The notes under the pieces are model-generated. The model made no database searches. It saw only the letters and a program-made list of their open reading frames with translations, and had not been told where the DNA came from. 64,000 nucleotides of DNA from Microbacterium sp. VKM Ac-2870 (lineage in GTDB: Bacteria > Actinomycetota > Actinomycetes > Actinomycetales > Microbacteriaceae): contig NZ_JADKSH010000003.1 in NCBI RefSeq assembly GCF_015350795.1, positions 248,001-312,000 on the forward strand, in the 5' to 3' direction. Positions 51,401 through 59,192 of this stretch are shown one piece after another (the stretch's first letter is position 1; every line of letters starts with the position of its first letter). The position numbers were made by a program, and so were the translations under genes.

Positions 51401-52179
51401 AGCACGATGCCCGCTTCGAGCTGTTGCAACCGCGGGTCGTCGAGCAGGCGCGTGAAGACCGCGATGGTCAGGTCGAGGTCGCGGTACTCCTCCATGTCGA
51501 GGTTGATGAAGGTCTGCGCCGCGCCCGGACCGGGCGAGGTGGATGCCGTCAGGTACAGCGGCAGCAGACGCTCGATGACCGTGTCGACGACCTCGTCGAA
51601 CGCCCACATCGAGATGTGGCTGGCGATCGCGGAGACTTTCACGGAGACGTAGTCGACGTCATCGCGACGGATGAGTTCGTGGATGCCGTCGAGACGCCGG
51701 AGCGCCTCGCTTTCGCCGAGCACCGCCTCGCCGAGCAGGTTGAGGTTGAGCCGTGCTCCCGACGCGCGGATCTTCTCGAGGGCGGGTCCGAGCTTGTCGG
51801 GGCGCGCGTCGACGATGAGGTGGCCGACCATGTCGCGCAGCACCCGTCGCGCCACCGGGACGATGGGCGAGGGCAGCAGTGGCGCCACTGCACCGCCGGC
51901 GCGCACCGCGGCGCGCAGGTACCAGGGCAGGAACTCGGGCACGAGCGGCGCCACTCGCTGCAGGTTGGCTGCGGCAGCTCCCAGCGATTCGGGTCGCATC
52001 ACGCCGTCGACGAAGCCGATGGTGAAGGGCAGTCCCTGGGGATCTTTGAGCACGCCGGCCAGTCGCTGGGCGGCCGGGTCGACGTCGGCAGCGGCCGACT
52101 CGTCGACCCACCGGCGCGCGAGGGCGACAGCGCGCTCCGCGAGGTCGGAGGCGGAGGGGGGCGTTGTCTCGTCGTCCAT
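48490..52179 (-). CDS. putA: Bifunctional proline dehydrogenase / L-glutamate-gamma-semialdehyde dehydrogenase
   Basis: A ~1229-residue two-step enzyme oxidising proline to glutamate. Residues ~1-480 hold the FAD-binding proline dehydrogenase barrel ('SVKVSAIASHISMWAFDEVV', 'IKVRLVKGANLAMERVDAV', 'VGVAGHNLFD'-like stretch). After an acidic linker the aldehyde dehydrogenase follows, with catalytic Cys ~813 in 'FGHAGQKCSAAS' and 'LLAETSGKNAMIVMPSAD'. The C-terminal ~200 residues form the ALDH-related tail domain seen in long PutA proteins. No N-terminal ribbon-helix-helix is present, so it does not repress itself. Start choice is uncertain: 52179, 52206 and 52224 are in frame. It is divergent from a LysR regulator. 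Confidence 0.93.
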   Translation of the reverse strand: MDDETTPPSASDLAERAVALARRWVDESAAADVDPAAQRLAGVLKDPQGLPFTIGFVDGVMRPESLGAAAANLQRVAPLVPEFLPWYLRAAVRAGGAVAPLLPSPIVPVARRVLRDMVGHLIVDARPDKLGPALEKIRASGARLNLNLLGEAVLGESEALRRLDGIHELIRRDDVDYVSVKVSAIASHISMWAFDEVVDTVIERLLPLYLTASTSPGPGAAQTFINLDMEEYRDLDLTIAVFTRLLDDPRLQQLEAGIVLQAYLPDALPALRELTAWAQQRVDAGGARIKVRLVKGANLAMERVDAVMHGWPLATHASKLDSDANYLRCLDEVLHPENTRAVRIGVAGHNLFDIAYAWLLAGERGLNAVDAPGDDVEFEMLLGMAQGQVAAVSREVGHVLLYVPVVRPDEFDVAISYLVRRLEENASSDNFLSAAFDLADEPAMFARERDRFLASLDRSVDPALPVGPRRRQDRAAETDTDATDAPALTRPVPDGTDGDLTQVVLGIASGRDDGSSFVDTAVFDLRESAGAEGASGFANAADTDPALPANRAWSRDILSRVEASTAGDATIAAARIDAADALESTIGRAREAGARWGAVPADERAAVLQAVARRLEARRGELIEVAASETGKVFAEADVEVSEAIDFANYYASTARELDRISGAVFVPAALTVVAPPWNFPVAIPAGGVLAAIAAGSAVVFKPAPQARRCAAVVAEAIWDALDAAGVGRELVTLVDIDEGELGQHLLSHPDVDRVILTGAWETAQLFRSWRNSLPLLAETSGKNAMIVMPSADLDLAASDLVKSAFGHAGQKCSAASLAILVGPVGRSERFARQLIDAVRSLRVGPPSDPLSEVGPVIDVPHGKLDWALTTLEEGERWLVAPELLDEGGPQYAGRLWRPGIRVGVRPQSRTHLEEFFGPMLGIMHASSLSEAIELQNAVAYGLTAGLYTQDPADLELWLDQVEAGNLYVNRGITGAIVQRQPFGGWKRSSVGAGAKAGGPNYLIGLGSWRPSAGAAPSSTLHLRGLDGRITALIESAQPSLDYEAFEWLRRGALSDAVAWDREFGRVKDVSRVAVERNLFRYRPVEVAVRATKDAAWHALLRVVVAGVRAGGSFTLSAPVGLPAAVRRAFGDLDIPVYVETDAEWTARLDAARADGAAPRVRLVGPAASVAEAHAALVEATAGDPDVAVYAGEVTTAGRIELLPFLREQAVTITAHRFGNPDPWSEAVI

Positions 52180-52213
52180 CACGCTTCCAGAGTGCACTGA
52201 GTCCATGGGTTCA

Positions 52214-52226
52214 GCGTGCGGCACGC
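52214..52226. promoter_or_regulatory. Palindrome in the putA-LysR gap
   Basis: GCGTGC-G-GCACGC is a perfect 13-base dyad between putA and the divergent LysR gene, next to a CATATG -10-like box on the minus strand. It is a candidate LysR or co-regulator site. Confidence 0.45.
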
Positions 52227-52319
52227 ATATGATTCGGCAAAAGCGATGATCTTCGACGGATATCGTTCGATGGAGCCGTTCTTTTTCCCGGCCCGTCCGC
52301 GACTCAGGAGGTAGGCCCC

Positions 52320-53201
52320 GTGTTCGAGCTGCGCCGGCTGCGCCTTCTCCACGAGCTCGCTCAGCGGGGCACGATCACCGCGGTGGCCGCGGCGCTCTCC
52401 TACAGCCCCTCGACGATCTCGCAGCAGCTGGCCCAACTCGAGCGCGACGCCGGGGTGGCGCTGCTCGTCCCGGATGGCCGCCGGGTGCGGCTGACGGCTC
52501 ACGGCGAAACGCTTGCCGCCTACGGCGCCCGCGCCCTCGACGCCGATGAAGAGATCCGCAGCGAACTGGAAGAGCTGCAGGCAGGTGTCGCGCCCGTGCG
52601 GGTCGCGGTGCTGCAGACGGCGGCACGCACGATCGTGCCGACGGCCCTGAGTCTGCTGGCCGACCGCGCGCCGCGGCTACGCGTCGAACTCGCCGAGATG
52701 CCGCCCGAAGAGGGACTCTTCGAACTAGGCGCGCGCGGGTTCGACCTGGCGATCGCCGAGCAGTATCCCGGCCTCACCCGCCCCCACCGCTCCGAACTCG
52801 ACCGTGACGTCCTCGGCACCGACCCGATCCGACTCGCCACCGCCGACGACGCCGGCTCTCTCTCGTCATTGCGCGAGCGGGCATGGGTCATGGAACCGCG
52901 CGGTACGGCCGCCCGCGAGTGGGCCCTGCAGCAGTGCCGTGCGGCGGGATTCGAGCCGGACGTACGGTTCGAGCTCACCGATCTGAGTGGCCACATCGAG
53001 CTCATCGCGGCCGGTCACGCGGTCGGCCTCCTGCCCGATCTGCTGTGGGCAGGCACCGCGCCGCGCGTGCGGCTTCACCCTCTGCCGGGCGACCCGGTGC
53101 GCGAGATCTTCACGGCCGCGCGCCGTTCCAGTCGCAACCGTCCCGGCATCCGCGTCGTACGCGAGGCACTCGCCGAGGCGTTCGGTGCGCGATCGGTGTG
53201 A
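52320..53201 (+). CDS. LysR family transcriptional regulator, probably of putA
   Basis: A 293-residue regulator. The N-terminal winged helix is 'LRRLRLLHELAQRGTITAVA' with 'LSYSPSTISQQLAQLERDAG', and an effector-binding domain of two lobes follows. The GTG start has a perfect AGGAGG eight bases upstream. It is divergent from putA with a palindrome in the gap, so proline or a related metabolite is the likely co-inducer; LysR activators typically work from such positions. The effector domain alone does not reveal the ligand. Confidence 0.88.
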   Translation: MFELRRLRLLHELAQRGTITAVAAALSYSPSTISQQLAQLERDAGVALLVPDGRRVRLTAHGETLAAYGARALDADEEIRSELEELQAGVAPVRVAVLQTAARTIVPTALSLLADRAPRLRVELAEMPPEEGLFELGARGFDLAIAEQYPGLTRPHRSELDRDVLGTDPIRLATADDAGSLSSLRERAWVMEPRGTAAREWALQQCRAAGFEPDVRFELTDLSGHIELIAAGHAVGLLPDLLWAGTAPRVRLHPLPGDPVREIFTAARRSSRNRPGIRVVREALAEAFGARSV

Positions 53202-53234
53202 CGGCCGCGGGCTCTCCGTGCGCGCTCGACGCGA

Positions 53235-53795
53235 TCAGTCCCAGAGGCTCGGCGCCGGCGCCTTCGTGGACGGCAGCGCACTGTCGCGCGCCCAATCGGC
53301 GACCCACCGCGGCAGGGGCGGCAGATCGTCCGGGCGGTGCAGCGCTTCGAAGAGCTCGTCCGTGTTGACGACGCCGCCACTGCGACGCAGGAAGCGTGCG
53401 CGCACGATCATCTCGGCATAGACCTCTCCGTCGACGACCGCGCGATGGATCTGATAGACCGCTTTGTCGTCGTGGGCGTAGAGGCGCGACTCGACGGTGA
53501 AGCGCTGCCACAGCTGCAACGACTTGCGGAAGCTGACCGTCTCGCTGGCGACGACCGCGTACCAACCCTGCGCGTTCATGGCATCCCAGATGCCCGTGCG
53601 GATCAGCAGGTCGAACCGGCCGAGATCGAACAGCGACGCGTACCGGCCGTTGTTCATGTGTCCGAGCAGATCGATATCGGTGGGCAGAGTGTGCAGCGTC
53701 ACCCGCCCGACGGTACGCGGCGGCAACGCGCCGCGGCGGCGCAGCATCGCCTTGGCGCGCCAGATGGTCAAGAGGGTCCGCCACCATACGTTCAC
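53235..53795 (-). CDS. Acyl-CoA thioesterase-like protein, hot-dog fold (4HBT type)
   Basis: A 186-residue protein. The thioesterase motif is 'TDIDLLGHMNNGRYASLFDL', where the aspartate and histidine fit the 4-hydroxybenzoyl-CoA thioesterase family, and 'GWYAVVASETVSFRKSLQLW' follows. The N-terminal ~20 residues are hydrophobic and basic and may bring it to the membrane. The substrate is unknown; many relatives hydrolyse medium- or long-chain acyl-CoA. The GTG start has TAGCAT eight bases upstream. It converges on the LysR gene with 33 bases between. Confidence 0.83.
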   Translation of the reverse strand: MNVWWRTLLTIWRAKAMLRRRGALPPRTVGRVTLHTLPTDIDLLGHMNNGRYASLFDLGRFDLLIRTGIWDAMNAQGWYAVVASETVSFRKSLQLWQRFTVESRLYAHDDKAVYQIHRAVVDGEVYAEMIVRARFLRRSGGVVNTDELFEALHRPDDLPPLPRWVADWARDSALPSTKAPAPSLWD

Positions 53796-53938
53796 GAAGC
53801 GCGATGCTAGCGGGTTCGACAGCGATCAGCGGAAATCGATTGTGGCCACTCCACAGTTCGCTCGGTCTGCCCAGAGCGGCGATGTGAGGGCTCCGGCGCC
53901 GATTTCGTGTTTCTGTGAGCCCGCCGTAGAGTCTGGCC

Positions 53939-54457
53939 ATGGAAGCCCCCACCGACATTTCAGCGCAGACCGACATCGTCGTCCGTCCCGTGCGGGACGT
54001 GGATGCCGAGGCTCTCGGACGGGTCCACGCGACCTGCTGGCACGAGACCTACGACCACCTCATCAGCAAGGCCGCCCTCGAGAACGTGTCGCCCCGGCGA
54101 CTCGCCGAGCTGTGGACGCACTGGGCGCAGCAGGGCCCGGAGTTCAAGATGTTCGCCGCCCTCGCGGACGGCGATATCGTCGGCTTCGTGGGATCGGGAC
54201 CGGCGCGCGACCGCGACGCCCCGCGCGAGCGCGAGCTGTACTTCATCTACCTGCTCGACCGGTTCCATGGAACGGGAATCGGCCAGCAGCTCTTCGACGC
54301 GGCCATCGAACCCGGCGAAGCGGCGTACCTGTGGGTCGCGGAGGACAACCCTCGCGCCCACCGCTTCTACGCGCGCAACGGCTTCGCCCTCGACGGCGCG
54401 AGCCACACCGAGCCGTTCCTCGGCGAGACGCTCACCGAGGTCCGCTTCGTGCGCTGA
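53939..54457 (+). CDS. GNAT family N-acetyltransferase
   Basis: A 172-residue acetyltransferase. The fold starts at 'IVVRPVRDVDAEALGRVHAT'. The acetyl-CoA motif A is near 'ELYFIYLLDRFHGTGIGQQL', where 'HGTGIG' stands for the R/QxxGxG loop, and 'WVAEDNPRAHRFYARNGFAL' is motif B. The substrate cannot be told; small GNATs acetylate amines, amino acids or protein ends. TAGAGT lies six bases before the ATG, again the leaderless pattern. It converges on the cytochrome b gene. Confidence 0.88.
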   Translation: MEAPTDISAQTDIVVRPVRDVDAEALGRVHATCWHETYDHLISKAALENVSPRRLAELWTHWAQQGPEFKMFAALADGDIVGFVGSGPARDRDAPRERELYFIYLLDRFHGTGIGQQLFDAAIEPGEAAYLWVAEDNPRAHRFYARNGFALDGASHTEPFLGETLTEVRFVR

Positions 54458-54478
54458 GCCCGCTTCACCGGCTCCGCG

Positions 54479-55987
54479 TCAGCGGCCGCTGACCGTGCCG
54501 AACAGGCGCGCGATCGGAGCCAGCACCAGCGGACGCGCGGCCACCCACGCTCCGGCGATGACGGCGAGCGAAACCACGAACAGCCAGAACCCGGTCCAGT
54601 TGTCGGCGTATGCCGTCGGGTCGACAGACCCCAGGGCCGCGTACATGTGGTTGAGGTTTCGCAACGCCCCGGTCGCGAGCACGAGCACCACATGGATCAC
54701 GATGAACACCACGAAGTACAGCATCACCGGGAAGTGCACCTTGCGCGCCCACTCGATGGGATAGGCCGCGCTGAGCTTCGTGTTCTTCTTCGGCCACATC
54801 CCGCTCATGCGGTAGCCGGTGATCGCGGCGAGGGGAGCCGCGATGAAGACGGTGGAGAAGTAGGCGAGCTGCTGGAGCGCGTTGTAGTTGACCCAGCCGT
54901 TCTCGGTCGGCCAGTCGAGCGAGACATACTGCAGCGCGGCGCTGAGCGCGTTGGGGAACACCTCCCAGCTCGTGGGCACGATGCGCATCCACTGGCCGGT
55001 GACGAACAGCAGCACGACGAAGACGGCTCCGTTGATCAGCCACAGCAGGTCGAGCGCCTGGTGGAACCAGATCGTCAGACTCGTCTTGCCCTTGGGGTTG
55101 TTCCTGGGAGCCCAGAACGCCGTCGGTCGCTTCTCGCGGCGGATCGTGAGACCCGAGCGGATGATCAGCACCATCAGGAAGACGTTGAAGAAGTGCTGCC
55201 AGCCCAGCCACGCGGGGATGCCGACGGGAGCACCCTCGGGCAGGTGGTACTCGCCGGGGTAGGTCGCGAGGAAGTCGCGGAGCCCGTCGAGGCTGAGCAG
55301 GAAACGAACGGCGAGCACGGCCATGCCGGCGGCGAACAGCAGCCCAAGGCCGCCCACGATGACCGCGCCGACCCACTGCACCTTCGTGAACGGACCGATC
55401 CGCTGCGGCTCGGGCTTCTGAGCGGGTCGGCTCGATGCCGCACGACCCGGCCACGCGCTCTGCGGCACGGTCAGCGGCGGGCGGGGCCCTTCTGACAGGA
55501 CCGGCCCGGCGACGGGCGCCACCACCGGCCCGGCGACGGACGCCACCACCGGCTCGGCGACGGGCGCGGGTGTGGATGCCGCGGTACCCGCGGGCGGCCA
55601 GGGCTCCGCACCCGGCGCACGCGGCAAGCCGCGGCGCACGGCGGCGCCGCCAACGGCCGGCGCCCGGGTGGTCGCAGCAGCGGCGGCCTCCGCATTCGTG
55701 GCGACCGGCTCAGCGGCCGGCGCGGGCGTCGCGGTAGCCGCCGGCTCCTCGGGAACAGACGCAGCAGCGGCCGCGGCGACGGCGGAAGAAGTCCCCGCGG
55801 GCGGCCACGGCTCACCGCCAGGCGTACGAGGCAACCCACGGCGCACCGACGTCGCGGGAGCCTGTGTCGCGGAAGCGGGCGGTGCGGCAACCGCCGCGTC
55901 GGCCGGAGCCTGACCCGCCGGGGGCCACGGCTCGCCGCCGGCAACGCGCGGCAGGCCGCGGCGTATCGATGATCCGCCGGTCGCCAT
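54479..55987 (-). CDS. Membrane cytochrome b with proline/alanine-rich N-terminal motif repeats
   Basis: A 502-residue protein. Residues 1-~210 are low-complexity Pro/Ala and carry three copies of an RRGLPR-x-x-G-x-EPWPPAG motif. From ~215 there are about five membrane helices of the cytochrome b / Ni-hydrogenase b type. Haem ligand candidates are His265 ('GWQHFF'), His309 ('WFHQAL'), and His418 and His432, which are 13 residues apart ('KVHFPV', 'IVIHVV'); that spacing is characteristic of di-haem b cytochromes. It starts one base inside the etfA stop, so it is made with the electron transfer flavoprotein. It could pass electrons from ETF to the quinone pool; that is inference. Confidence 0.85.
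   Translation of the reverse strand: MATGGSSIRRGLPRVAGGEPWPPAGQAPADAAVAAPPASATQAPATSVRRGLPRTPGGEPWPPAGTSSAVAAAAAASVPEEPAATATPAPAAEPVATNAEAAAAATTRAPAVGGAAVRRGLPRAPGAEPWPPAGTAASTPAPVAEPVVASVAGPVVAPVAGPVLSEGPRPPLTVPQSAWPGRAASSRPAQKPEPQRIGPFTKVQWVGAVIVGGLGLLFAAGMAVLAVRFLLSLDGLRDFLATYPGEYHLPEGAPVGIPAWLGWQHFFNVFLMVLIIRSGLTIRREKRPTAFWAPRNNPKGKTSLTIWFHQALDLLWLINGAVFVVLLFVTGQWMRIVPTSWEVFPNALSAALQYVSLDWPTENGWVNYNALQQLAYFSTVFIAAPLAAITGYRMSGMWPKKNTKLSAAYPIEWARKVHFPVMLYFVVFIVIHVVLVLATGALRNLNHMYAALGSVDPTAYADNWTGFWLFVVSLAVIAGAWVAARPLVLAPIARLFGTVSGR
55586..55963 (-). repeat. Three RRGLPR...PWPPAG peptide repeats in the cytochrome b gene
   Basis: The 17-residue repeats are at residues 9-25, 49-65 and 118-134 (DNA 55913-55963, 55793-55843, 55586-55636). 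Only three or four positions vary between copies. The spacers are Ala/Pro-rich and differ in length, so the repeats look like conserved short binding motifs in a disordered arm. Confidence 0.9.
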
Positions 55988-56994
55988 CAGGCCTTCCTGG
56001 CTTCGAGGGCCGCGATCAGCTGCGGGACGACCGTGAACACGTCGCCCACAATGCCGAAGTCGGCGATGTCGAAGATGGGCGCGTCGCCGTCTTTATTGAT
56101 CGCGACGATGGTTTTGGCGGTCTGCATGCCGGCTTTGTGCTGGATCGCGCCCGAGATGCCGAGAGCGACATACAACTGCGGCGACACCGAGACTCCGGTC
56201 TGGCCGACCTGGTGGGAGTACGGGACGTAGCCGGCATCCACCGCCGCCCGCGACGCGCCGACCGCCGCGCCCAGCGTGTCGGCGAGCTGCTCCACCAGCG
56301 CGAATTTCTCCAACGAGCCGAGGCCGCGACCACCCGAGACGACCTTGGCGGCACCCCGCAGTTCGGGACGCGACGACGCGGCGACCTCCGCCTCGAAGCC
56401 GGTGATCCGCGCGGCGGGCGCGCCCGAGGCCGCCACGTCGAGCGCGACGGTCTGCGGCGCGGTCACGGCGTCGGCCCGCGCATCGACGGCACCCTGTCGC
56501 ACCGTGACGACGAGCGCGCCGAAAGTGGGGGCGCTCGTCACGTTGTAGGCGCCGCCGTAGACCGAGTGCTGCGCGAGCACACCGTCGTCATCGCGGGAGA
56601 CGCCGACGGCATCGACAGCGAGCGCCGAGCGCGTGCGCGCGGCGAACCGGCCCGCGATATCGCGTCCTTCGATCGAGTTCGACACGAGCACCGCGTCGGG
56701 CTGCACGAGCGCGGAGGCCGCAACCAGCGCGTCGACGATCGGTACCGTGAGCGCAGTGTCGGCACCGCCGGGCGCGGCGGTCAGCACCGTATGCGCACCG
56801 AGAGCTCCGGCGGCCTCCACGAGCGCGCCGTGGCGCGACTGCTCAGCGACGACCAGCGCAACCGGCGAACCGACCCCCGCCGCCGCGCCGAGCAGGCCGG
56901 CGGCCGAGCTCGCCAGCTCCCCCGACGGGGTGACGCCCAGCACGACCAGGATCGACTCCCCAGCGATCGAGTTTCCCGCGAGATCCACCATCAT
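55987..56994 (-). CDS. etfA: Electron transfer flavoprotein alpha subunit
   Basis: A ~335-residue FAD-binding subunit. The C-terminal FAD motif is clear: '[20 protein letters not shown]', '[20 protein letters not shown]', '[20 protein letters not shown]' and '[20 protein letters not shown]'. It accepts electrons from acyl-CoA dehydrogenases such as the one at 59193-60347. The start region holds ATG ATG GTG in tandem after GGGGAG; 56994 is taken. The gap to etfB is 7 bases and it overlaps the cytochrome b start by one base. Confidence 0.94.
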   Translation of the reverse strand: MMVDLAGNSIAGESILVVLGVTPSGELASSAAGLLGAAAGVGSPVALVVAEQSRHGALVEAAGALGAHTVLTAAPGGADTALTVPIVDALVAASALVQPDAVLVSNSIEGRDIAGRFAARTRSALAVDAVGVSRDDDGVLAQHSVYGGAYNVTSAPTFGALVVTVRQGAVDARADAVTAPQTVALDVAASGAPAARITGFEAEVAASSRPELRGAAKVVSGGRGLGSLEKFALVEQLADTLGAAVGASRAAVDAGYVPYSHQVGQTGVSVSPQLYVALGISGAIQHKAGMQTAKTIVAINKDGDAPIFDIADFGIVGDVFTVVPQLIAALEARKA

Positions 56995-57001
56995 GCTCCC
57001 C

Positions 57002-57778
57002 TTAGGCCAGTCGGTTCTCGATGAGGAACGCGGCGAGCTTGTCGGCGGCATCCCCTTCGTCGACGATCTTCACGCCTGCGCCACGCGCGGGCCTTTCCGA
57101 GACGGCAGTCATGATCGACTGCGCGGCGATAGAGGGGTCGACGTCGACCCCGAGATCTGCCAGCGACACCGTCTCGAACGGTTTCTTCTTCGCCGCCATG
57201 ATGCCCTTGAAGTTGGGGAAGCGCGCATCCGGCAGCGCCTCCGTGATCGAGATCACCGCGGGCAGCTCGGCGCTCACCTGGGCCGTTCCGAAGTCTGTCG
57301 CGCGCGTTCCGGTGACCTCGGTCTCGCCGATGGTGACGGCGGCGAGCGCCGTCGCCTGAGGCACCTGCAGGTGTTCGGCGAGCATGGCCGGCAGCACGCC
57401 CCCCGTGCCGTCGGTGGAGAGGTTGCCGGTGATCACGAGATCGAAGCCCGCGCGCCGCACCGCTGCGGCGAGTACCGCCGCAGTGGTGCCGAGGTCGGCA
57501 CCGGCCAGTGCGGGGTCGACCACCTGAAGAGCCGCTCCGGCACCCATCGCGAGCCCCTTGCGGATGGTGGCGGCGGCGTCCTCTGATGCCATCGAGACGA
57601 CCGTCACCTCGGTGCCGGGGTGTGCATCGGCATACGCGAGTGCCACTTCGAGCGCCCGCTCACCGATCTCGTCGAGCACTCGGTCGGAGGCCGCACGATC
57701 AGCGAGACCGGTCTCGAGCGTGAGCTTTCGGTCACCGTAGGTGTCAGGGACTTCTTTGACCAGCACCACGATCTTCAT
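57002..57778 (-). CDS. etfB: Electron transfer flavoprotein beta subunit
   Basis: A 258-residue subunit beginning with the family signature '[19 protein letters not shown]'. It also has '[20 protein letters not shown]' and '[20 protein letters not shown]', the latter being the loop that recognises dehydrogenases. It binds AMP in ordinary ETFs. The ATG at 57778 has GAAGGAG upstream; the open frame extends further but into the promoter region. It is the first gene of etfB-etfA-cytochrome b, divergent from a MarR gene. Confidence 0.95.
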   Translation of the reverse strand: MKIVVLVKEVPDTYGDRKLTLETGLADRAASDRVLDEIGERALEVALAYADAHPGTEVTVVSMASEDAAATIRKGLAMGAGAALQVVDPALAGADLGTTAAVLAAAVRRAGFDLVITGNLSTDGTGGVLPAMLAEHLQVPQATALAAVTIGETEVTGTRATDFGTAQVSAELPAVISITEALPDARFPNFKGIMAAKKKPFETVSLADLGVDVDPSIAAQSIMTAVSERPARGAGVKIVDEGDAADKLAAFLIENRLA

Positions 57779-57813
57779 CGGATCTCCTTCGCGACGCACC
57801 CATTCTATGAGGT

Positions 57814-57840
57814 GCGACTCAGTCTCGCCATTCATGATAC
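57814..57840. promoter_or_regulatory. etfB promoter and candidate MarR operator
   Basis: Minus-strand TATCAT (57834-57839) is a plausible -10 for etfB. GACT-C-AGTC (57816-57824 region) sits inside a longer imperfect dyad GCGA...TCGC (57814-57828) immediately downstream, where the divergent MarR protein could block transcription. Confidence 0.45.
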
Positions 57841-57906
57841 TCAGGCTCACGCGGGGGAAAGGCGAGAGCGCTACCGTGAGAGCACCCGCACCCCGAGGAG
57901 GGTACC

Positions 57907-58425
57907 GTGACTCGCACGCCGTCGACCGGCCGCGACCCCATCGCTGAGGCGCGTCGGCAGTGGGAGGTCCACGGGTGGGAGGATGCCGCCGCGGGCATGA
58001 CCGCGGTGACCAGCATCATGCGCGCGCATCAGCTGCTGCTCGCACGCGTCGACGACACACTCAAGCCGTTCGCCCTCACCTTCGCGCGATACGAGTTGCT
58101 GACCCTCCTCAGCTTCAGTCGCCAGGGCCGGATGCCGCTCTCATCGGCGGCGAGCCGCCTGCAGGTGCACCCCACCAGCGTCACGAACACCGTCGACCGC
58201 CTCGAGGCGGCAGGGCTGGTCGCGCGCGAGCCACACCCTGGCGACCGCCGCGCGACCCTCGTGACGCTCACGCCGGAAGGACGCGACGTGGCGGCGCAGG
58301 CCACCGACGCCCTGAACCGTGCGGTGTTCACCCAGCCCGGGCTCGACGTCGGCGACACCGAGCACCTCATCGCGATCGTCGGCCGCCTGCGGGCGGCCGC
58401 CGGCGACGCGGTCAGCGGTTCGTGA
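57907..58425 (+). CDS. MarR family regulator next to the ETF operon
   Basis: A 172-residue winged-helix regulator: 'MPLSSAASRLQVHPTSVTNT' is the reading head and 'PHPGDRRATLVTLTPEGRDV' the wing. The N-terminal helices include 'MTAVTSIMRAHQLLLARVDD', a dimerisation region of a type common in regulators sensing acyl or aryl-CoA thioesters. The GTG start has GAGGAGGG upstream. It is divergent from etfB and converges with the enoyl-CoA hydratase gene (14-base overlap), so control of fatty-acid or branched-chain oxidation is likely. Confidence 0.87.
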   Translation: MTRTPSTGRDPIAEARRQWEVHGWEDAAAGMTAVTSIMRAHQLLLARVDDTLKPFALTFARYELLTLLSFSRQGRMPLSSAASRLQVHPTSVTNTVDRLEAAGLVAREPHPGDRRATLVTLTPEGRDVAAQATDALNRAVFTQPGLDVGDTEHLIAIVGRLRAAAGDAVSGS

Positions 58426-59188
58426 ACCTCGCCTCACGCTTCTCTCGGAAGGCAGCCATGCCCTCTTTCTGATCGTCGAGACCGAACAGCGACGTGAAGA
58501 CCTGCTTCTCGAAACGCAACCCCTCGGCACCCGTGGTCTCCAGAGAAGCCCGCAGCGACTCCTTCGCGGCGTAGAGCACCGGCAACGACTTCTCGGCGAT
58601 CAGCGCCGCCATCGCCTCCGCCTCGGCCAGCAGGTCGGCCGCGGGCACGATACGCGAGACCAGGCCCGCGCGTTCGGCCTCTGCGGCATCCATCATCCGT
58701 CCGGTGAGAACGAGCTCGGCGGCCTTGTAGTAGCCGATGGCCCGCGGCAGCCGCTGCGTGCCGCCGAGACCGGGGATCACGCCCAGCGTGATCTCCGGCT
58801 GGCCGAAGCGAGCGGTGTCGGCCGCCAGGATGATGTCGCACGCCATCGCCAGCTCGCAGCCACCGCCGAGAGCGTAACCGGCCACCGCGGCGATGACGGG
58901 GGTGCGCACCCGCGAGAAAGCCTCCAGCCCGACGAAGGGGCTGCGCAGCGACATGTCGACGGGGGTCTTGTCCTCCATCTCCTTGATGTCTGCTCCCGCG
59001 GCGAACGCGCGCTCCGACCCGGTGACGACGATGCAGCCGATCGCCTCATCGGCGTCGAACGCCGCGGCAGCGGCGGCCAGCTCGCCCAGCAGCGTCGAGT
59101 TGAGGGCGTTGAGCGCCTCGGGCCGGTTGAGCGTGATCCAGCCGACGTGGCCGCGGGTGGAGACGAGGATCGTGGAGTACTCGGTCAT
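58412..59188 (-). CDS. Enoyl-CoA hydratase/isomerase family protein
   Basis: A 258-residue crotonase. The oxyanion hole residues lie in 'FAAGADIKEM' and 'AGYALGGGCELAMACD'. The two catalytic glutamates expected in true hydratases are in 'GGGCELAM' and 'FGQPEITLGVIPGLGGTQRL'. 'AVAGYALGGGCELAMACDII' is nearly canonical for short-chain enoyl-CoA hydratase (EchA/FadB type). It follows the acyl-CoA dehydrogenase by 4 bases. The ATG at 59188 is preferred; the frame upstream lies inside the dehydrogenase end. Confidence 0.92.
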   Translation of the reverse strand: MTEYSTILVSTRGHVGWITLNRPEALNALNSTLLGELAAAAAAFDADEAIGCIVVTGSERAFAAGADIKEMEDKTPVDMSLRSPFVGLEAFSRVRTPVIAAVAGYALGGGCELAMACDIILAADTARFGQPEITLGVIPGLGGTQRLPRAIGYYKAAELVLTGRMMDAAEAERAGLVSRIVPAADLLAEAEAMAALIAEKSLPVLYAAKESLRASLETTGAEGLRFEKQVFTSLFGLDDQKEGMAAFREKREARFTNR

Positions 59189-59192
59189 GCCC

